Assembly (NCBI GenBank): GCA_024279135.1
Contig: JAJRRU010000032.1
Span: 62,001 to 126,000, forward strand
Direction of reading: 5' to 3'
Length of the DNA stretch: 64,000 nt
From: Alphaproteobacteria bacterium
GTDB lineage: Bacteria > Pseudomonadota > Alphaproteobacteria > Rhodospirillales > Casp-alpha2
The notes beneath the pieces are model-generated. The model did no database searches and was not told the origin of the DNA. It was given only the letters and a program-made list of their open reading frames with translations. The position numbers and the translations under genes were made by a program. Position 1 is the first letter of the stretch. Each line of letters starts with the position of its first letter. Positions 55,003-63,823 of the stretch are shown one piece after another.

Positions 55003-55737
55003 ATGTTGAATATGAATGATGTTAACGCGCTTAAGGTAAAAATATTTGCTGATGGCGCCGATCTGGACAGCTTTCGTCGACTTGTTGCCAAGCCCTATAT
55101 CAAAGGGGTGACAACCAACCCGACTCTCATGCGCAAGGCAGGCATCCAGGATTACGAAGCCTTCGCCCGCGACCTGCTTGCGCTCATCCCGGACATGCCG
55201 GTCTCGCTGGAAGTATTTGCCGACGAATTCCACGAAATGGAAGCCCAGGCACTGAAAATTTCGTCCTGGGGGAAAAATATTTACGTGAAAATACCCATCA
55301 CCAATACCCGCAACCAGTCTTCATGCCCGCTAATTGGCAAACTATCTGCCAGCGGCGTTGCGTTGAACGTTACGGCCATGATGACGCTCGATCAGGTCCG
55401 TGACGTTGCCGAGGTATTAAACCCGGAAATTCCCGCCATTGTTTCCATTTTTGCCGGACGCGTCGCCGATACCAGCACCGATCCTGTGCCGGTCATGATG
55501 CAGGCCCTTGAGATTCTCAAACACCTGCCAAATGCCGAATTGCTCTGGGCCAGTCCGCGTGAAATATTAAATATTTTTCAGGCCGACAGCATCGGTTGCC
55601 ACATTATTACCGTAACTGACGATGTGCTGAACAAACTCGATCTGGTTGGGAAAGATCTGGGCACGTACTCACTGGAAACTGTAAAAATGTTTCGCCGCGA
55701 CGCCGTTAATGCCGGATATACCATCAAGACTGATTAA
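55003..55737 (+). CDS. Transaldolase family protein
   Basis: A 244-residue short transaldolase/fructose-6-phosphate aldolase relative. It has KIFADGADLDSFRRL, KGVTTNPTLMRKAG, the Schiff-base Lys segment NIYVKIPITNTR, and NVTAMMTLDQVRDVAEVL. ATG at 55003 is the first start; ATG at 55012 is equally possible. Such enzymes transfer dihydroxyacetone or act as aldolases on sugar phosphates. Clustered with GmhA- and GmhB-like genes, it may supply sedoheptulose 7-phosphate. That is inference. Confidence 0.83.
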   Translation: MLNMNDVNALKVKIFADGADLDSFRRLVAKPYIKGVTTNPTLMRKAGIQDYEAFARDLLALIPDMPVSLEVFADEFHEMEAQALKISSWGKNIYVKIPITNTRNQSSCPLIGKLSASGVALNVTAMMTLDQVRDVAEVLNPEIPAIVSIFAGRVADTSTDPVPVMMQALEILKHLPNAELLWASPREILNIFQADSIGCHIITVTDDVLNKLDLVGKDLGTYSLETVKMFRRDAVNAGYTIKTD

Positions 55738-55809
55738 TAATACACAGCACTGGCAAAATATACTAATTCGACGTTGACATGAGCGCCACATTCTGGCTTT
55801 TCTGCAAGC

Positions 55810-56490
55810 ATGAAAAATCATATGATCATCTTTGACCTGGACGGCACCCTGATCGACAGTGCGCCGGACGTTTGCCGTGCCCTCAACCGCACATTGACAA
55901 AAATCGGCCGCCCAGACCACAGCGTTGCAGAAGTAACCAGCTACCTGGGTTTTGGCGCTATTACCTTGATGGAAAAGGCCTTACAGACATCGGGCACAAT
56001 ACCCGATAAAAAAATTGTCGCCGAACTAACCGAACAGTTTCTCGACGATTACGCACAATACCCCGTTGTCGAAACGGTTATTTTCCCCGGCGTACTGAAG
56101 GCCCTTGATGAGCTTCAGAAAAAAGGTGCGCGGCTGGCTCTGTGCACCAACAAACCCAGCATCACAGCAACACCGGTACTTGAGCTTTTGAAGATTGATA
56201 CTTATTTCGAGGCCATTGTGTGTAGCGATCAGGTCAAAAACAGAAAACCCCACGGCGATCATATTAAAGAGACAATCAAACGGGCAGGGGGCAATGATAC
56301 GACCCGCGCCATCATGATCGGCGACAGCGAAAGCGACATCAATTCAGCCATTCACGCCGGCATTCCATCCGTCGCGGTGACATTTGGCTATGCCCACGGC
56401 ACACCACAATCGCTCGGTGCCAGTGCCATGATCGATCATTTCGACGATCTGGTCGGAACAATCGAGACCGTCATGGCAAACACACCCTGA
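55810..56490 (+). CDS. HAD-family phosphoglycolate phosphatase-like hydrolase
   Basis: A 226-residue HAD hydrolase of the Gph/PGMB class. It has the nucleophile motif IIFDLDGTLIDSAPDVC, an alpha-helical cap, LALCTNKPSITA and the final RAIMIGDSESDINSAIHAGIPSVAV. Gph removes phosphate from 2-phosphoglycolate. It lies 72 bases after the transaldolase gene and converges on the glutamate dehydrogenase gene with a 23-base gap, and could also serve sugar phosphate metabolism in this region. Confidence 0.83.
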   Translation: MKNHMIIFDLDGTLIDSAPDVCRALNRTLTKIGRPDHSVAEVTSYLGFGAITLMEKALQTSGTIPDKKIVAELTEQFLDDYAQYPVVETVIFPGVLKALDELQKKGARLALCTNKPSITATPVLELLKIDTYFEAIVCSDQVKNRKPHGDHIKETIKRAGGNDTTRAIMIGDSESDINSAIHAGIPSVAVTFGYAHGTPQSLGASAMIDHFDDLVGTIETVMANTP

Positions 56491-56513
56491 CCTCGGTACA
56501 GAACTGATCTTAA

Positions 56514-59500
56514 TTAATCATCCCGGCACAAAGAGCGCATCTGTCGGCTGGCAACGGCGATCATGGAAATATTGTGTTCGTCACTAGTCCATAGCTCGTT
56601 CAGGATATTTTCGGCACGCCCAACGGTCTCAGAATTTATCTCTACCCACAGATCAACATCCTGTTCGACTGTTTTCTTCGCGCTACTCAGATCGACTATT
56701 TGTGACACCAGATTTAACTGGTGGCTAAAGGATTCTTCGATCAATGCGTCAGCCGCCAGCTGTTGCCAGTAACCTTCGGCCCCGAGGTTTTCTGATATGT
56801 GGCGCAATCGACCAAAATGGAACCGGGCACCGACCACGAAAAAGGATTCGGCGGCCTGCACCACCGAAATTTTCTTGGCACAAGCCAACCGTACTAGCCC
56901 ACATCCGGCATACAGATTTACCAGCCCTGAAATACGCACCGCCAGTGCCTTGGGCACACCGGCTTCGATTAAAGGCTGGGCCCGCTTTGCCAGATCATTT
57001 TGGTAATAAAACGGAATAACCTGATCTATCTTGCTGGACAGTTGAGAAATGCCATCAGCAAATTCCTGGATATGTGCCTCAATCTCCAGCCCGCCAGCAC
57101 CGTTATTCATAAACCAGTTCGTGACGCGTTCCAGCAGGCTGTTGACCTCGATTTCCATAGCGGTCTGAACGCTGGCCGCTACCTTGTTATCGAGCGCCTC
57201 AATGTCCTGCCACAGGCCGTATACGCCGAAAACCTCCCGAGCGATAACATAGGCCCGCACAATATAGGAGATCGGCATGCCGGTTTTCTCCGCCAACTCG
57301 TAAACGAACGTATCACCCACCCGGTTAACCAATGAATTGGTAATGCGCGTTGCAACGATTTCACGGCGCAGACGATGTTTTTCAATGCCCGTTTTGAATT
57401 TAGATTGCAAGGCCGTGGGGAAATAGCGAATAAGATCAACCACCGTTGCCGGATCATCGGGAATGTCAGATGCCAGAATATCGTTATAAAGGCCCAGCTT
57501 GGAATAGGACATCACCACGGCAAGTTCGGGCCGGGTTAATCCACGATGTTCGGCAATGCGTTCGGCGATCATCTCATCGTCAGGCAGGAATTCAACAGCC
57601 CTGTTGAGACGACCCTGTTTTTCCATTCCACGCATCATACGGGCTTGATTTTCCAGCGCGCCCACACCTTTTGACTGGGATATGGTAATCGCTTTGCTCT
57701 GTTGATAATTATCAACCAGGCACAGTTCGCCCACTTCATCAGTCATACTGGCCAGTAATTTGTTGCGCTGATTGACCGTCATTTTACCCGATGCAACATG
57801 AGCATCGATTAATATCTTTATGTTAACCTCATGATCAGAACAATCAACACCGGCCGAATTATCGATGGCATCGGTATTCAAACGGCCACCCGAAAGCGCA
57901 TAGTCAACACGGCCCAACTGGGTCACACCCAGATTGGCCCCTTCGCCGATAACCTTCGCCTTGATATTTCCACCATTGATACGAATAGCGTCATTGGCAC
58001 GGTCACCAACATCGACATGGCTCTCGCTGGATGCCTTGATATAAGTCCCGATACCGCCAAACCACATTAAATCCACAGACGCCGTCAACAAAACCGTCAA
58101 CAATTCGTTGGGTGTTACCTTATCCTTGGTGAATCCAAACAATTTTTTGATCTGTGGCGTCAGGGTCAGGGATTTTGCGCTTCGTTCGTATATCATCGCG
58201 CCCTTGGACATGACCTTTATATTATAGTCCGTCCACGATGAGCGCGGCAGATCGAACATCCGTTTTCGTTCAGCCCAGCTTTTTGCCGGATCAGGGTCAG
58301 GATCAACAAATATATGCAGATGGTTAAAGGCAGCCAGCAAGCGGATATGTTTAGACAACAACATGCCATTACCGAACACATCGCCCGACATATCGCCGAC
58401 ACCAATAACGCTAAAATCTTCGCTCTGGATATTGGTGCCGATCTCACGGAAGTGGCGTTTCACCGACTCCCACGCACCGCGCGCCGTAATGCCCATGACC
58501 TTGTGGTCATAACCCTGACTGCCACCAGAGGCAAACGCATCACCCAGCCAGTGCCCGTAAATCTCCGATACGCCATTGGCAATATCAGAGAACGTGGCGG
58601 TTCCCTTGTCGGCGGCGACAACCAGATAAGGATCATCATCATCGCGCCGGATAACCCGCTTGGGCGGGATTATGGCGCGACCCTTGATGTTATCGGTCAG
58701 ATCAAGCAGGCCGGAAATAAAGATCTTGTAACAGGCAATACCTTCTTCCATGAACCCGTCACGGCCACCTTCGGTTGGCGGTTGTTTGAGCACAAAGCCG
58801 CCCTTGGAGCCAACCGGTACGATCACTGCATTTTTAACCTGCTGGGCCTTGACCAGACCAAGAATTTCCGTGCGAAAATCCTCCGGCCTGTCGGACCAGC
58901 GCAACCCGCCGCGTGCAACCAGGCCAAACCGCAGGTGCACGCCTTCCAGTCTGGGGCTGTAAACAAAAATTTCCCGGAAAGGTCGGGGCAGGGGTATGTC
59001 ATCCAACCGTTGTGAATCGAGCTTGAAGGAAATACAGGGTTTATACCCGCCATCATCGGCCTTCTGATAATAATTTGTCCGCAATGTATTCTCTACTGCG
59101 TTCAGGAAACGGCCAAGAATACGGTCTTCATCGGCGCTGGAAACACTGTCTAGCCCGGTTTTAAAACGTTTGATTAACCGCGTGACATGAGCCTTGGATG
59201 TCTTGGTTTTTGACGGATCAAACTGGACCAGAAACAATTCCACCAACAGGCGGGCCATGGCCGGATTATTGGACAGTGTCTGCTCCATATAAGATTGGGA
59301 AAATGGAATTTGCACCTGGCGCAGATATTTACAATAGGCCCGCAGCACCGATACTTCGCGCCAATTCATTCCAGCCTGACAGACCAAAGCATTAAAGTTG
59401 TCACTTTCAGCATGGCCATACCAGACACGATTAAAGGCCCGCTGGAAATTTTCCCGGATCGCGCCACAATCTACCGGTCGCCCGTCCTTGGCCTTCAGGC

Positions 59501-61361
59501 CAAAGTCATGCAGCAAAACCGTTCGTGGCGATCTTCCCGCAACCTCGATACGGTGGGGCGATTCTTCTATTACCGAGAAGCCCATATGTTCGATAATTGG
59601 CAAGACATTAGACAGTGGAATGGGACGGTCGGGGTGGAACAACTGGAACCGCACACTGATGTCCTGTTGATCAGGCACGTTGTACAAGTCCATGGCAATG
59701 ATGCCAGTATCCATAACACCATCAATTTTGGGAATATCCTCAACGGCAATTGTAGCGCCATACTGGATCTGAAAAGCCGGGTTGAAAGCATGGGCATAAC
59801 GCGCCATCAGGTCGTGCGTTTCACCCTCGGAATATACTTCTTCCATGGCGGCTTTCAAATTGTCTTCCCAGGTGCGCGATGCATAAAACAGGTCTTTTTC
59901 AATTGCGGGAATACTATATTTTGGAATTTCGCCGCGGGTGGTTTTGATAATAAAATGAACCCGCGCCAACGGACCATCACCGAATTGGGTATGAAAAGCC
60001 ACGATCTTGCCGTTAAAAGCCTTGGCCAGAATATTTCCGGCTTTGAGGCGCAGGCCGGAATTAAAACGGTCACGCGGTACAAAAACCATACATGACATAT
60101 GCCGCTCAAAATCATCGCGCCGGATAAACAAGGCGACCCGTTGACGTTCCTGCAAATGCAATATACCGATTGCCGTTTCATAAAATTCGTCGTCAGACAC
60201 CAAGAACATTTCATCCCGCGGATAAGTTTCCAGAATATTCATCAGGACTTTGCCGTCATGGCTGGCGGGACGGAAACCGGCGCGCTGAATGACCCGGTCG
60301 AGTTTTTGACGCAGCATGGGAATCTCACGCGGCGAGTAATTGTATGCCGATGATGTGAACAGGCCGACAAATATATACTGACCGATTATCCGACCTTTAG
60401 CGTCAAGTTTTTTGATGGCGATAACATCCATATGTACCCGGCGGTGAACGGTTGCCGGATCATTTGTCTTTGAGACCATAACCAGTCCGGGGTTGCGCAA
60501 AAATGCATCCACATCCGGGGCTGTTTCACCTTGGGCGCTGGGTACTTCAAAAACATTTGTCAGTGGATTGCGCAAAATGCCCAATTCACTTTTATGATCG
60601 ATAATAACCTTGACGTTTTTACCGGAAGCCTTGAAGGAATAATCACGGTAGCCCAGAAAGGTAAACTGGTTGTCATGAATCCAGCGCAGAAAATTGCGAA
60701 CTTCGGCAACATCTTCCGCAGAATGTCCGGGCACAGAACTGGTTTCAAACTCTTCGATTAATGACCACATGCGGTGTCGCATGGTGCGCCAGTCATCAAC
60801 GGAATATTTTACATCTTTCAGCACCCTCTCGATGGCCAGCTTAATTTCTTTTAATCGCTTACCGCTTACATGTGTCATTTCAATGTGGATAAACGATTCA
60901 CGTAATGAGTCACTGGGGCTGGCCTGACGCTCGACAATATCCCGCAACTTTCCCGCTGGCGTACGCATGACCGTCATGATCGGGTGGGCGACCATGTGCA
61001 GAGTCAATTCCTGATGATTAAGTTCCGCCGTAATGGAGTCCACCAGAAACGGCATGTCATCGGTGATAATCTCCAGCACAGTCCGCTCAGATTCCCAGCC
61101 ATCGGTTGAAGGCTGCGGGTTAAACACACGAACGGTGGCCTTGCCGGGTTTGCGCGCCTGAGCCATTTTTAACTGGCCCAATGCCAGGCTTGCCAGCTCG
61201 TCGGATTTCCTGGCGATAAGATCGTCCGGCGGTATATTCTTGAAGAATTGCTTGATATAGCGATCGGCCAGTTTATTTTTTGATTTATCCAATCGCTTGC
61301 GCGCTACGGAAATTATTTTGCCAATCATACGAGCTGATTTTTGCTCCATTTGTGCGATCAT
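56514..61361 (-). CDS. gdhB: NAD-specific glutamate dehydrogenase, large type
   Basis: A 1615-residue enzyme from the ATG at 61361, which has a strong GGAGG seven bases upstream; an adjacent TTG would add one residue. The length and layout match the 180-kDa class found in alphaproteobacteria: long N-terminal ACT-like regions (VDSITAELNHQELTLHM), a central catalytic domain (FVLKQPPTEGGRDG, SKGGFVLK, GVGDMSGDVFGNGMLLS, FVDPDPDP, AKVIGEGANLGVTQLGR) and a helical C-terminal region. It deaminates glutamate to 2-oxoglutarate. It is unrelated to the carbohydrate genes and marks core chromosome. A tandem repeat and an inverted repeat lie ahead of it. Confidence 0.95.
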   Translation of the reverse strand: MIAQMEQKSARMIGKIISVARKRLDKSKNKLADRYIKQFFKNIPPDDLIARKSDELASLALGQLKMAQARKPGKATVRVFNPQPSTDGWESERTVLEIITDDMPFLVDSITAELNHQELTLHMVAHPIMTVMRTPAGKLRDIVERQASPSDSLRESFIHIEMTHVSGKRLKEIKLAIERVLKDVKYSVDDWRTMRHRMWSLIEEFETSSVPGHSAEDVAEVRNFLRWIHDNQFTFLGYRDYSFKASGKNVKVIIDHKSELGILRNPLTNVFEVPSAQGETAPDVDAFLRNPGLVMVSKTNDPATVHRRVHMDVIAIKKLDAKGRIIGQYIFVGLFTSSAYNYSPREIPMLRQKLDRVIQRAGFRPASHDGKVLMNILETYPRDEMFLVSDDEFYETAIGILHLQERQRVALFIRRDDFERHMSCMVFVPRDRFNSGLRLKAGNILAKAFNGKIVAFHTQFGDGPLARVHFIIKTTRGEIPKYSIPAIEKDLFYASRTWEDNLKAAMEEVYSEGETHDLMARYAHAFNPAFQIQYGATIAVEDIPKIDGVMDTGIIAMDLYNVPDQQDISVRFQLFHPDRPIPLSNVLPIIEHMGFSVIEESPHRIEVAGRSPRTVLLHDFGLKAKDGRPVDCGAIRENFQRAFNRVWYGHAESDNFNALVCQAGMNWREVSVLRAYCKYLRQVQIPFSQSYMEQTLSNNPAMARLLVELFLVQFDPSKTKTSKAHVTRLIKRFKTGLDSVSSADEDRILGRFLNAVENTLRTNYYQKADDGGYKPCISFKLDSQRLDDIPLPRPFREIFVYSPRLEGVHLRFGLVARGGLRWSDRPEDFRTEILGLVKAQQVKNAVIVPVGSKGGFVLKQPPTEGGRDGFMEEGIACYKIFISGLLDLTDNIKGRAIIPPKRVIRRDDDDPYLVVAADKGTATFSDIANGVSEIYGHWLGDAFASGGSQGYDHKVMGITARGAWESVKRHFREIGTNIQSEDFSVIGVGDMSGDVFGNGMLLSKHIRLLAAFNHLHIFVDPDPDPAKSWAERKRMFDLPRSSWTDYNIKVMSKGAMIYERSAKSLTLTPQIKKLFGFTKDKVTPNELLTVLLTASVDLMWFGGIGTYIKASSESHVDVGDRANDAIRINGGNIKAKVIGEGANLGVTQLGRVDYALSGGRLNTDAIDNSAGVDCSDHEVNIKILIDAHVASGKMTVNQRNKLLASMTDEVGELCLVDNYQQSKAITISQSKGVGALENQARMMRGMEKQGRLNRAVEFLPDDEMIAERIAEHRGLTRPELAVVMSYSKLGLYNDILASDIPDDPATVVDLIRYFPTALQSKFKTGIEKHRLRREIVATRITNSLVNRVGDTFVYELAEKTGMPISYIVRAYVIAREVFGVYGLWQDIEALDNKVAASVQTAMEIEVNSLLERVTNWFMNNGAGGLEIEAHIQEFADGISQLSSKIDQVIPFYYQNDLAKRAQPLIEAGVPKALAVRISGLVNLYAGCGLVRLACAKKISVVQAAESFFVVGARFHFGRLRHISENLGAEGYWQQLAADALIEESFSHQLNLVSQIVDLSSAKKTVEQDVDLWVEINSETVGRAENILNELWTSDEHNISMIAVASRQMRSLCRDD

Positions 61362-61375
61362 CAAGATGCCTCCGG

Positions 61376-61415
61376 ATTGTTATTGGTCAGGAATTGTTAC
61401 TGGCTAGGGATTGTG
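61376..61415. repeat. Tandem 17-base direct repeat in the gdhB leader
   Basis: ATTGTTATTGGTCAGGA (61376-61392) is followed by ATTGTTACTGGCTAGGG (61393-61409) with 13 of 17 positions identical, then ATTGTG starts a third partial copy. It lies just before the gdhB ribosome site. It could be a chance slippage product or a regulatory site. Confidence 0.45.
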
Positions 61416-61430
61416 CCTTTTCAACATTTA

Positions 61431-61452
61431 ATACTATATGGAAATATAGTAT
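61431..61452. promoter_or_regulatory. Perfect inverted repeat upstream of gdhB
   Basis: ATACTATA and TATAGTAT flank TGGAAA, an eight-base perfect inverted repeat, about 70 bases ahead of the gdhB start in the leftward direction. Its AT-rich halves also resemble promoter -10 boxes. It could be an operator or part of the promoter. Beyond it, up to 61551, nothing else is seen. Confidence 0.45.
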
Positions 61453-61551
61453 ATGCTTTCACTATCAGACCAAGAATAATATTTCTCTTAAGTGAATTAT
61501 CTATTACCAGAATTATAAATTTATTTTATTTTCAGGGTTCAAAACGGGTTA

Positions 61552-61776
61552 TCATTTTGCCTCAGTCAATAGCTGGCTTAACACATCGACAAAGCCGAAG
61601 ATGTCCTCCTCCTCTATGATCAGCGGTGGATCGATACGAAACGTGCCACCCCGGTTGCACACGATATAGCCCTTTTCCAGAGTTTTGATAACTTCATGGG
61701 CAACGACCGCGCCCAACGGGTCGTTCTGGCATTCTGTGACCGAACTGAATGATTGGTGAGACTGCCCGTAAAACCG
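61552..61776 (-). pseudogene. C-terminal remnant of a class III aminotransferase
   Basis: The minus-strand frame 61776-61552 is open without a start codon and ends in TGA. It encodes YGQSHQSFSSVTECQNDPLGA, VVAHEVIKTLEKG and RGGTFRIDPPLIIEEEDIFGF, which match the C-terminus of class III PLP aminotransferases. The rest of the gene is missing; an in-frame stop precedes it. It lies beside a tRNA-Gly gene, suggesting deletion or rearrangement here. It is not part of the fusion at 20204-22234. Confidence 0.6.
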
Positions 61777-61925
61777 TCAAGCGGTTCACAATATCAACAA
61801 AGCCAAAACCATACGATAGACCGCTATCCTCCGCAATGCGGGGCTGGGCCACGATCAGGTTTGTAAATTCAAGAAAAAAAGCACCGGTAACGGCGCAAAT
61901 ATCACAGGTATACAATTTTGGAAAT

Positions 61926-62000
61926 TGGAGCGGGCGATGGGATTCGAACCCACGACTTCAACCTTGGCAAGGTTGCGCTCTACCCCTGAGCTACGCCCGC
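61926..62000 (-). tRNA. tRNA-Gly (GCC)
   Basis: The minus strand folds as a complete cloverleaf. The acceptor stem GCGGGCG pairs with CGCCCGC, the D-loop contains AGCTCAGGGGTAGAGC, the anticodon loop reads CTTGCCAAG with anticodon GCC, and the T-arm has GTTCGAATC. The CCA end is encoded (61928-61926). It is 75 bases including CCA. The surrounding bases 61777-61925 hold no recognisable gene. Confidence 0.95.
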
Positions 62001-62163
62001 ATTGCGCTTTACAGTCCAATGATGAACCTCGCGACGGGCGGATAATACGCACCGCGTCGCGCATTGCAAGACTGAACTTGCTTCCAGACAACCTTTTTTT
62101 AAATATTTTAATGCCGCACGACAAGACTTGAGGCAGCGTAGGTGAATGTTCTAGTATCCGACC

Positions 62164-62703
62164 ATGAAAAATACACAGACAAATACACTGGCAGATGCCC
62201 AGGCAGATACGACGGTACATACACGAGCCGAACTGTTTGAGCGGCTTGATAGCCTCGAGGTGCAAACAAGTACGCGCAACCACCCGCCGGTATTTACCGT
62301 AGAGGAAGCCCGCGAACATTATGGGGACTTGCCCGGCGCACACTGCAAGAACTTGTTTTTAAAGGATAAAAAAGGCGTTTTATGGCTAATCGTCACACTG
62401 GATGACCGTGTCTTGAACATGAAGGAGCTGCGCACTATCATCGGCTCGCACCATCTGTCATTCGCCAAACCGGAACTGTTGATGGCGGTGCTCGGTGTGG
62501 AACCCGGATCAGTGACGCCTTTTGCCTTGATCAATGATAGGCAAAACCGCGCAAATGTCGTGTTGGACCGCGAAATGATGGACTTTGAGCTGGTCAATTA
62601 TCACCCCTTGCAGAACGGTGCCACAACTACCATCGCGCCGGAAGATTTATTACGCTTCATCCATTCTTGCGGTCATGAGCCACGCATTATCAGCCTGGGG
62701 TAA
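62164..62703 (+). CDS. proX: Prolyl-tRNA deacylase, YbaK/ProX family
   Basis: A 179-residue YbaK-domain protein that hydrolyses Ala-tRNA(Pro) mischarged by ProRS. HPPVFTVEEAREHYGDLPGAHCKNLFLKDKKG contains the signature Lys and the substrate loop; LTVSHHLSFAKPELL-type and GVEPGSVTPFALIND sequences follow. The N-terminal 20 residues are extra and low-complexity in composition. It stands alone, in a free-standing ProX (not ProRS-linked) form common in alphaproteobacteria. A 163-base gap separates it from the tRNA-Gly gene. Confidence 0.88.
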   Translation: MKNTQTNTLADAQADTTVHTRAELFERLDSLEVQTSTRNHPPVFTVEEAREHYGDLPGAHCKNLFLKDKKGVLWLIVTLDDRVLNMKELRTIIGSHHLSFAKPELLMAVLGVEPGSVTPFALINDRQNRANVVLDREMMDFELVNYHPLQNGATTTIAPEDLLRFIHSCGHEPRIISLG

Positions 62704-62803
62704 CGCAGGCCTTGCATATCGGCTCTTACACAGCCATCTTATTGACAGATTTGACACACGAAATCGCTATATTCCCAGCGTTTAAATTAAAGGTAATCCA
62801 ACC

Positions 62804-63823
62804 ATGGCCAACCTTGTTGACCCAAACTCCAAAAGACCGCCCCTAAACGGAAATGAGCCCGCACAAAGTGCCGCCCCGCAAGCCCTCATCGGTGGCTTGG
62901 GGCCTGACCATGCCACACCCGCCCGACCAGTCAGCGCTGCGGGCTTGCAGGCCTCTGAGGATGTGGTCAAAGACGGCTCGCAGGATACCTTTGCTCTCGA
63001 CGTCATCGAAGCCTCACAGAGTGTGCCGATCATCGTTTATTTTACAGCCCCCTGGTGCGAGCCTTGTAAAAAACTCGGTCCGGCAATGGACAAACAGGTC
63101 CGCAAGGCTGGCGGAACGGTACGCATGGTTAAAATCAATGTGGACAATAACCAGACCCTTGCCAGCCAGTTACGGGTTCAATCAGTTCCCATGGTCATTG
63201 CCTTTTCCAAAGGCCGTCCGGTTGACGGTTTCCAGGGCGCGGTACCCGACAGCCAGATTAATCAATTCATCAAACGCCTGATCGGTGATGCCAAACCGCC
63301 CATCGAGGCCGCTCTGGAACAGGCCGCCGAATTGCTTGCGGCCGGTGATCCCGATGGTGCCCACGAAATCTATATCCAGATTATGGATGCTGATACGGAT
63401 AATGCCGTGGCGGTTGGCGGACTGATCCGCTGTGCCGTGGCGACCAAGGAGTTCGAAACAGCCCATGAAATCATCGCAGGCCTGACCCCGGAATTATTAC
63501 GCCATCCGGACCTGTCGGCGGCTGTTTCCGCACTGGAACTGGCCGAGACATCAAGCACGCCGGACGATGTGGCACCCTTGCAAGCCCAATTGGAGGAAAA
63601 CCCTGACGACCATCAGGCCCGCTATGATCTGGCGATGGCTTATTACGGTGCAGGCCAGAACCAGCCTGCCATAGACGCACTACTTGAAATTATCCGCCGT
63701 GAGCGTTCCTGGAATGACGAAGCCGCGAGACTGCAGTTATTGAAAATTTTCGAAGCCATCGGTCACGCCCACCCCATAACCATTGACAGTCGACGCCAAC
63801 TTTCAACGATCCTGTTTTCATGA
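62804..63823 (+). CDS. Thioredoxin-TPR co-chaperone (CnoX/YbbN-like)
   Basis: A 339-residue protein. Residues 60-165 are a thioredoxin domain with WCEPCKKLG, a CxxC motif at Cys85/Cys88, and residues 180-335 contain helical repeats of TPR type (ALEQAAELLAAGDPDGAH, DHQARYDLAMAYYGAG). CnoX proteins hold unfolded clients for GroEL/ClpB under oxidative stress. The first 55 residues are Pro/Ala-rich and probably disordered. The stop overlaps the start of the LON-domain gene (ATGA), a linkage commonly seen in alphaproteobacteria. Confidence 0.88.
   Translation: MANLVDPNSKRPPLNGNEPAQSAAPQALIGGLGPDHATPARPVSAAGLQASEDVVKDGSQDTFALDVIEASQSVPIIVYFTAPWCEPCKKLGPAMDKQVRKAGGTVRMVKINVDNNQTLASQLRVQSVPMVIAFSKGRPVDGFQGAVPDSQINQFIKRLIGDAKPPIEAALEQAAELLAAGDPDGAHEIYIQIMDADTDNAVAVGGLIRCAVATKEFETAHEIIAGLTPELLRHPDLSAAVSALELAETSSTPDDVAPLQAQLEENPDDHQARYDLAMAYYGAGQNQPAIDALLEIIRRERSWNDEAARLQLLKIFEAIGHAHPITIDSRRQLSTILFS

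Noticed and set aside
61694-61915. Minus-strand open frame of 73 codons overlapping the aminotransferase remnant
   Set aside because: It has an unlikely composition, no ribosome site, and lies in a different frame from the recognisable aminotransferase fragment. Its GFVDI stretch resembles the remnant only by chance as far as I can see.
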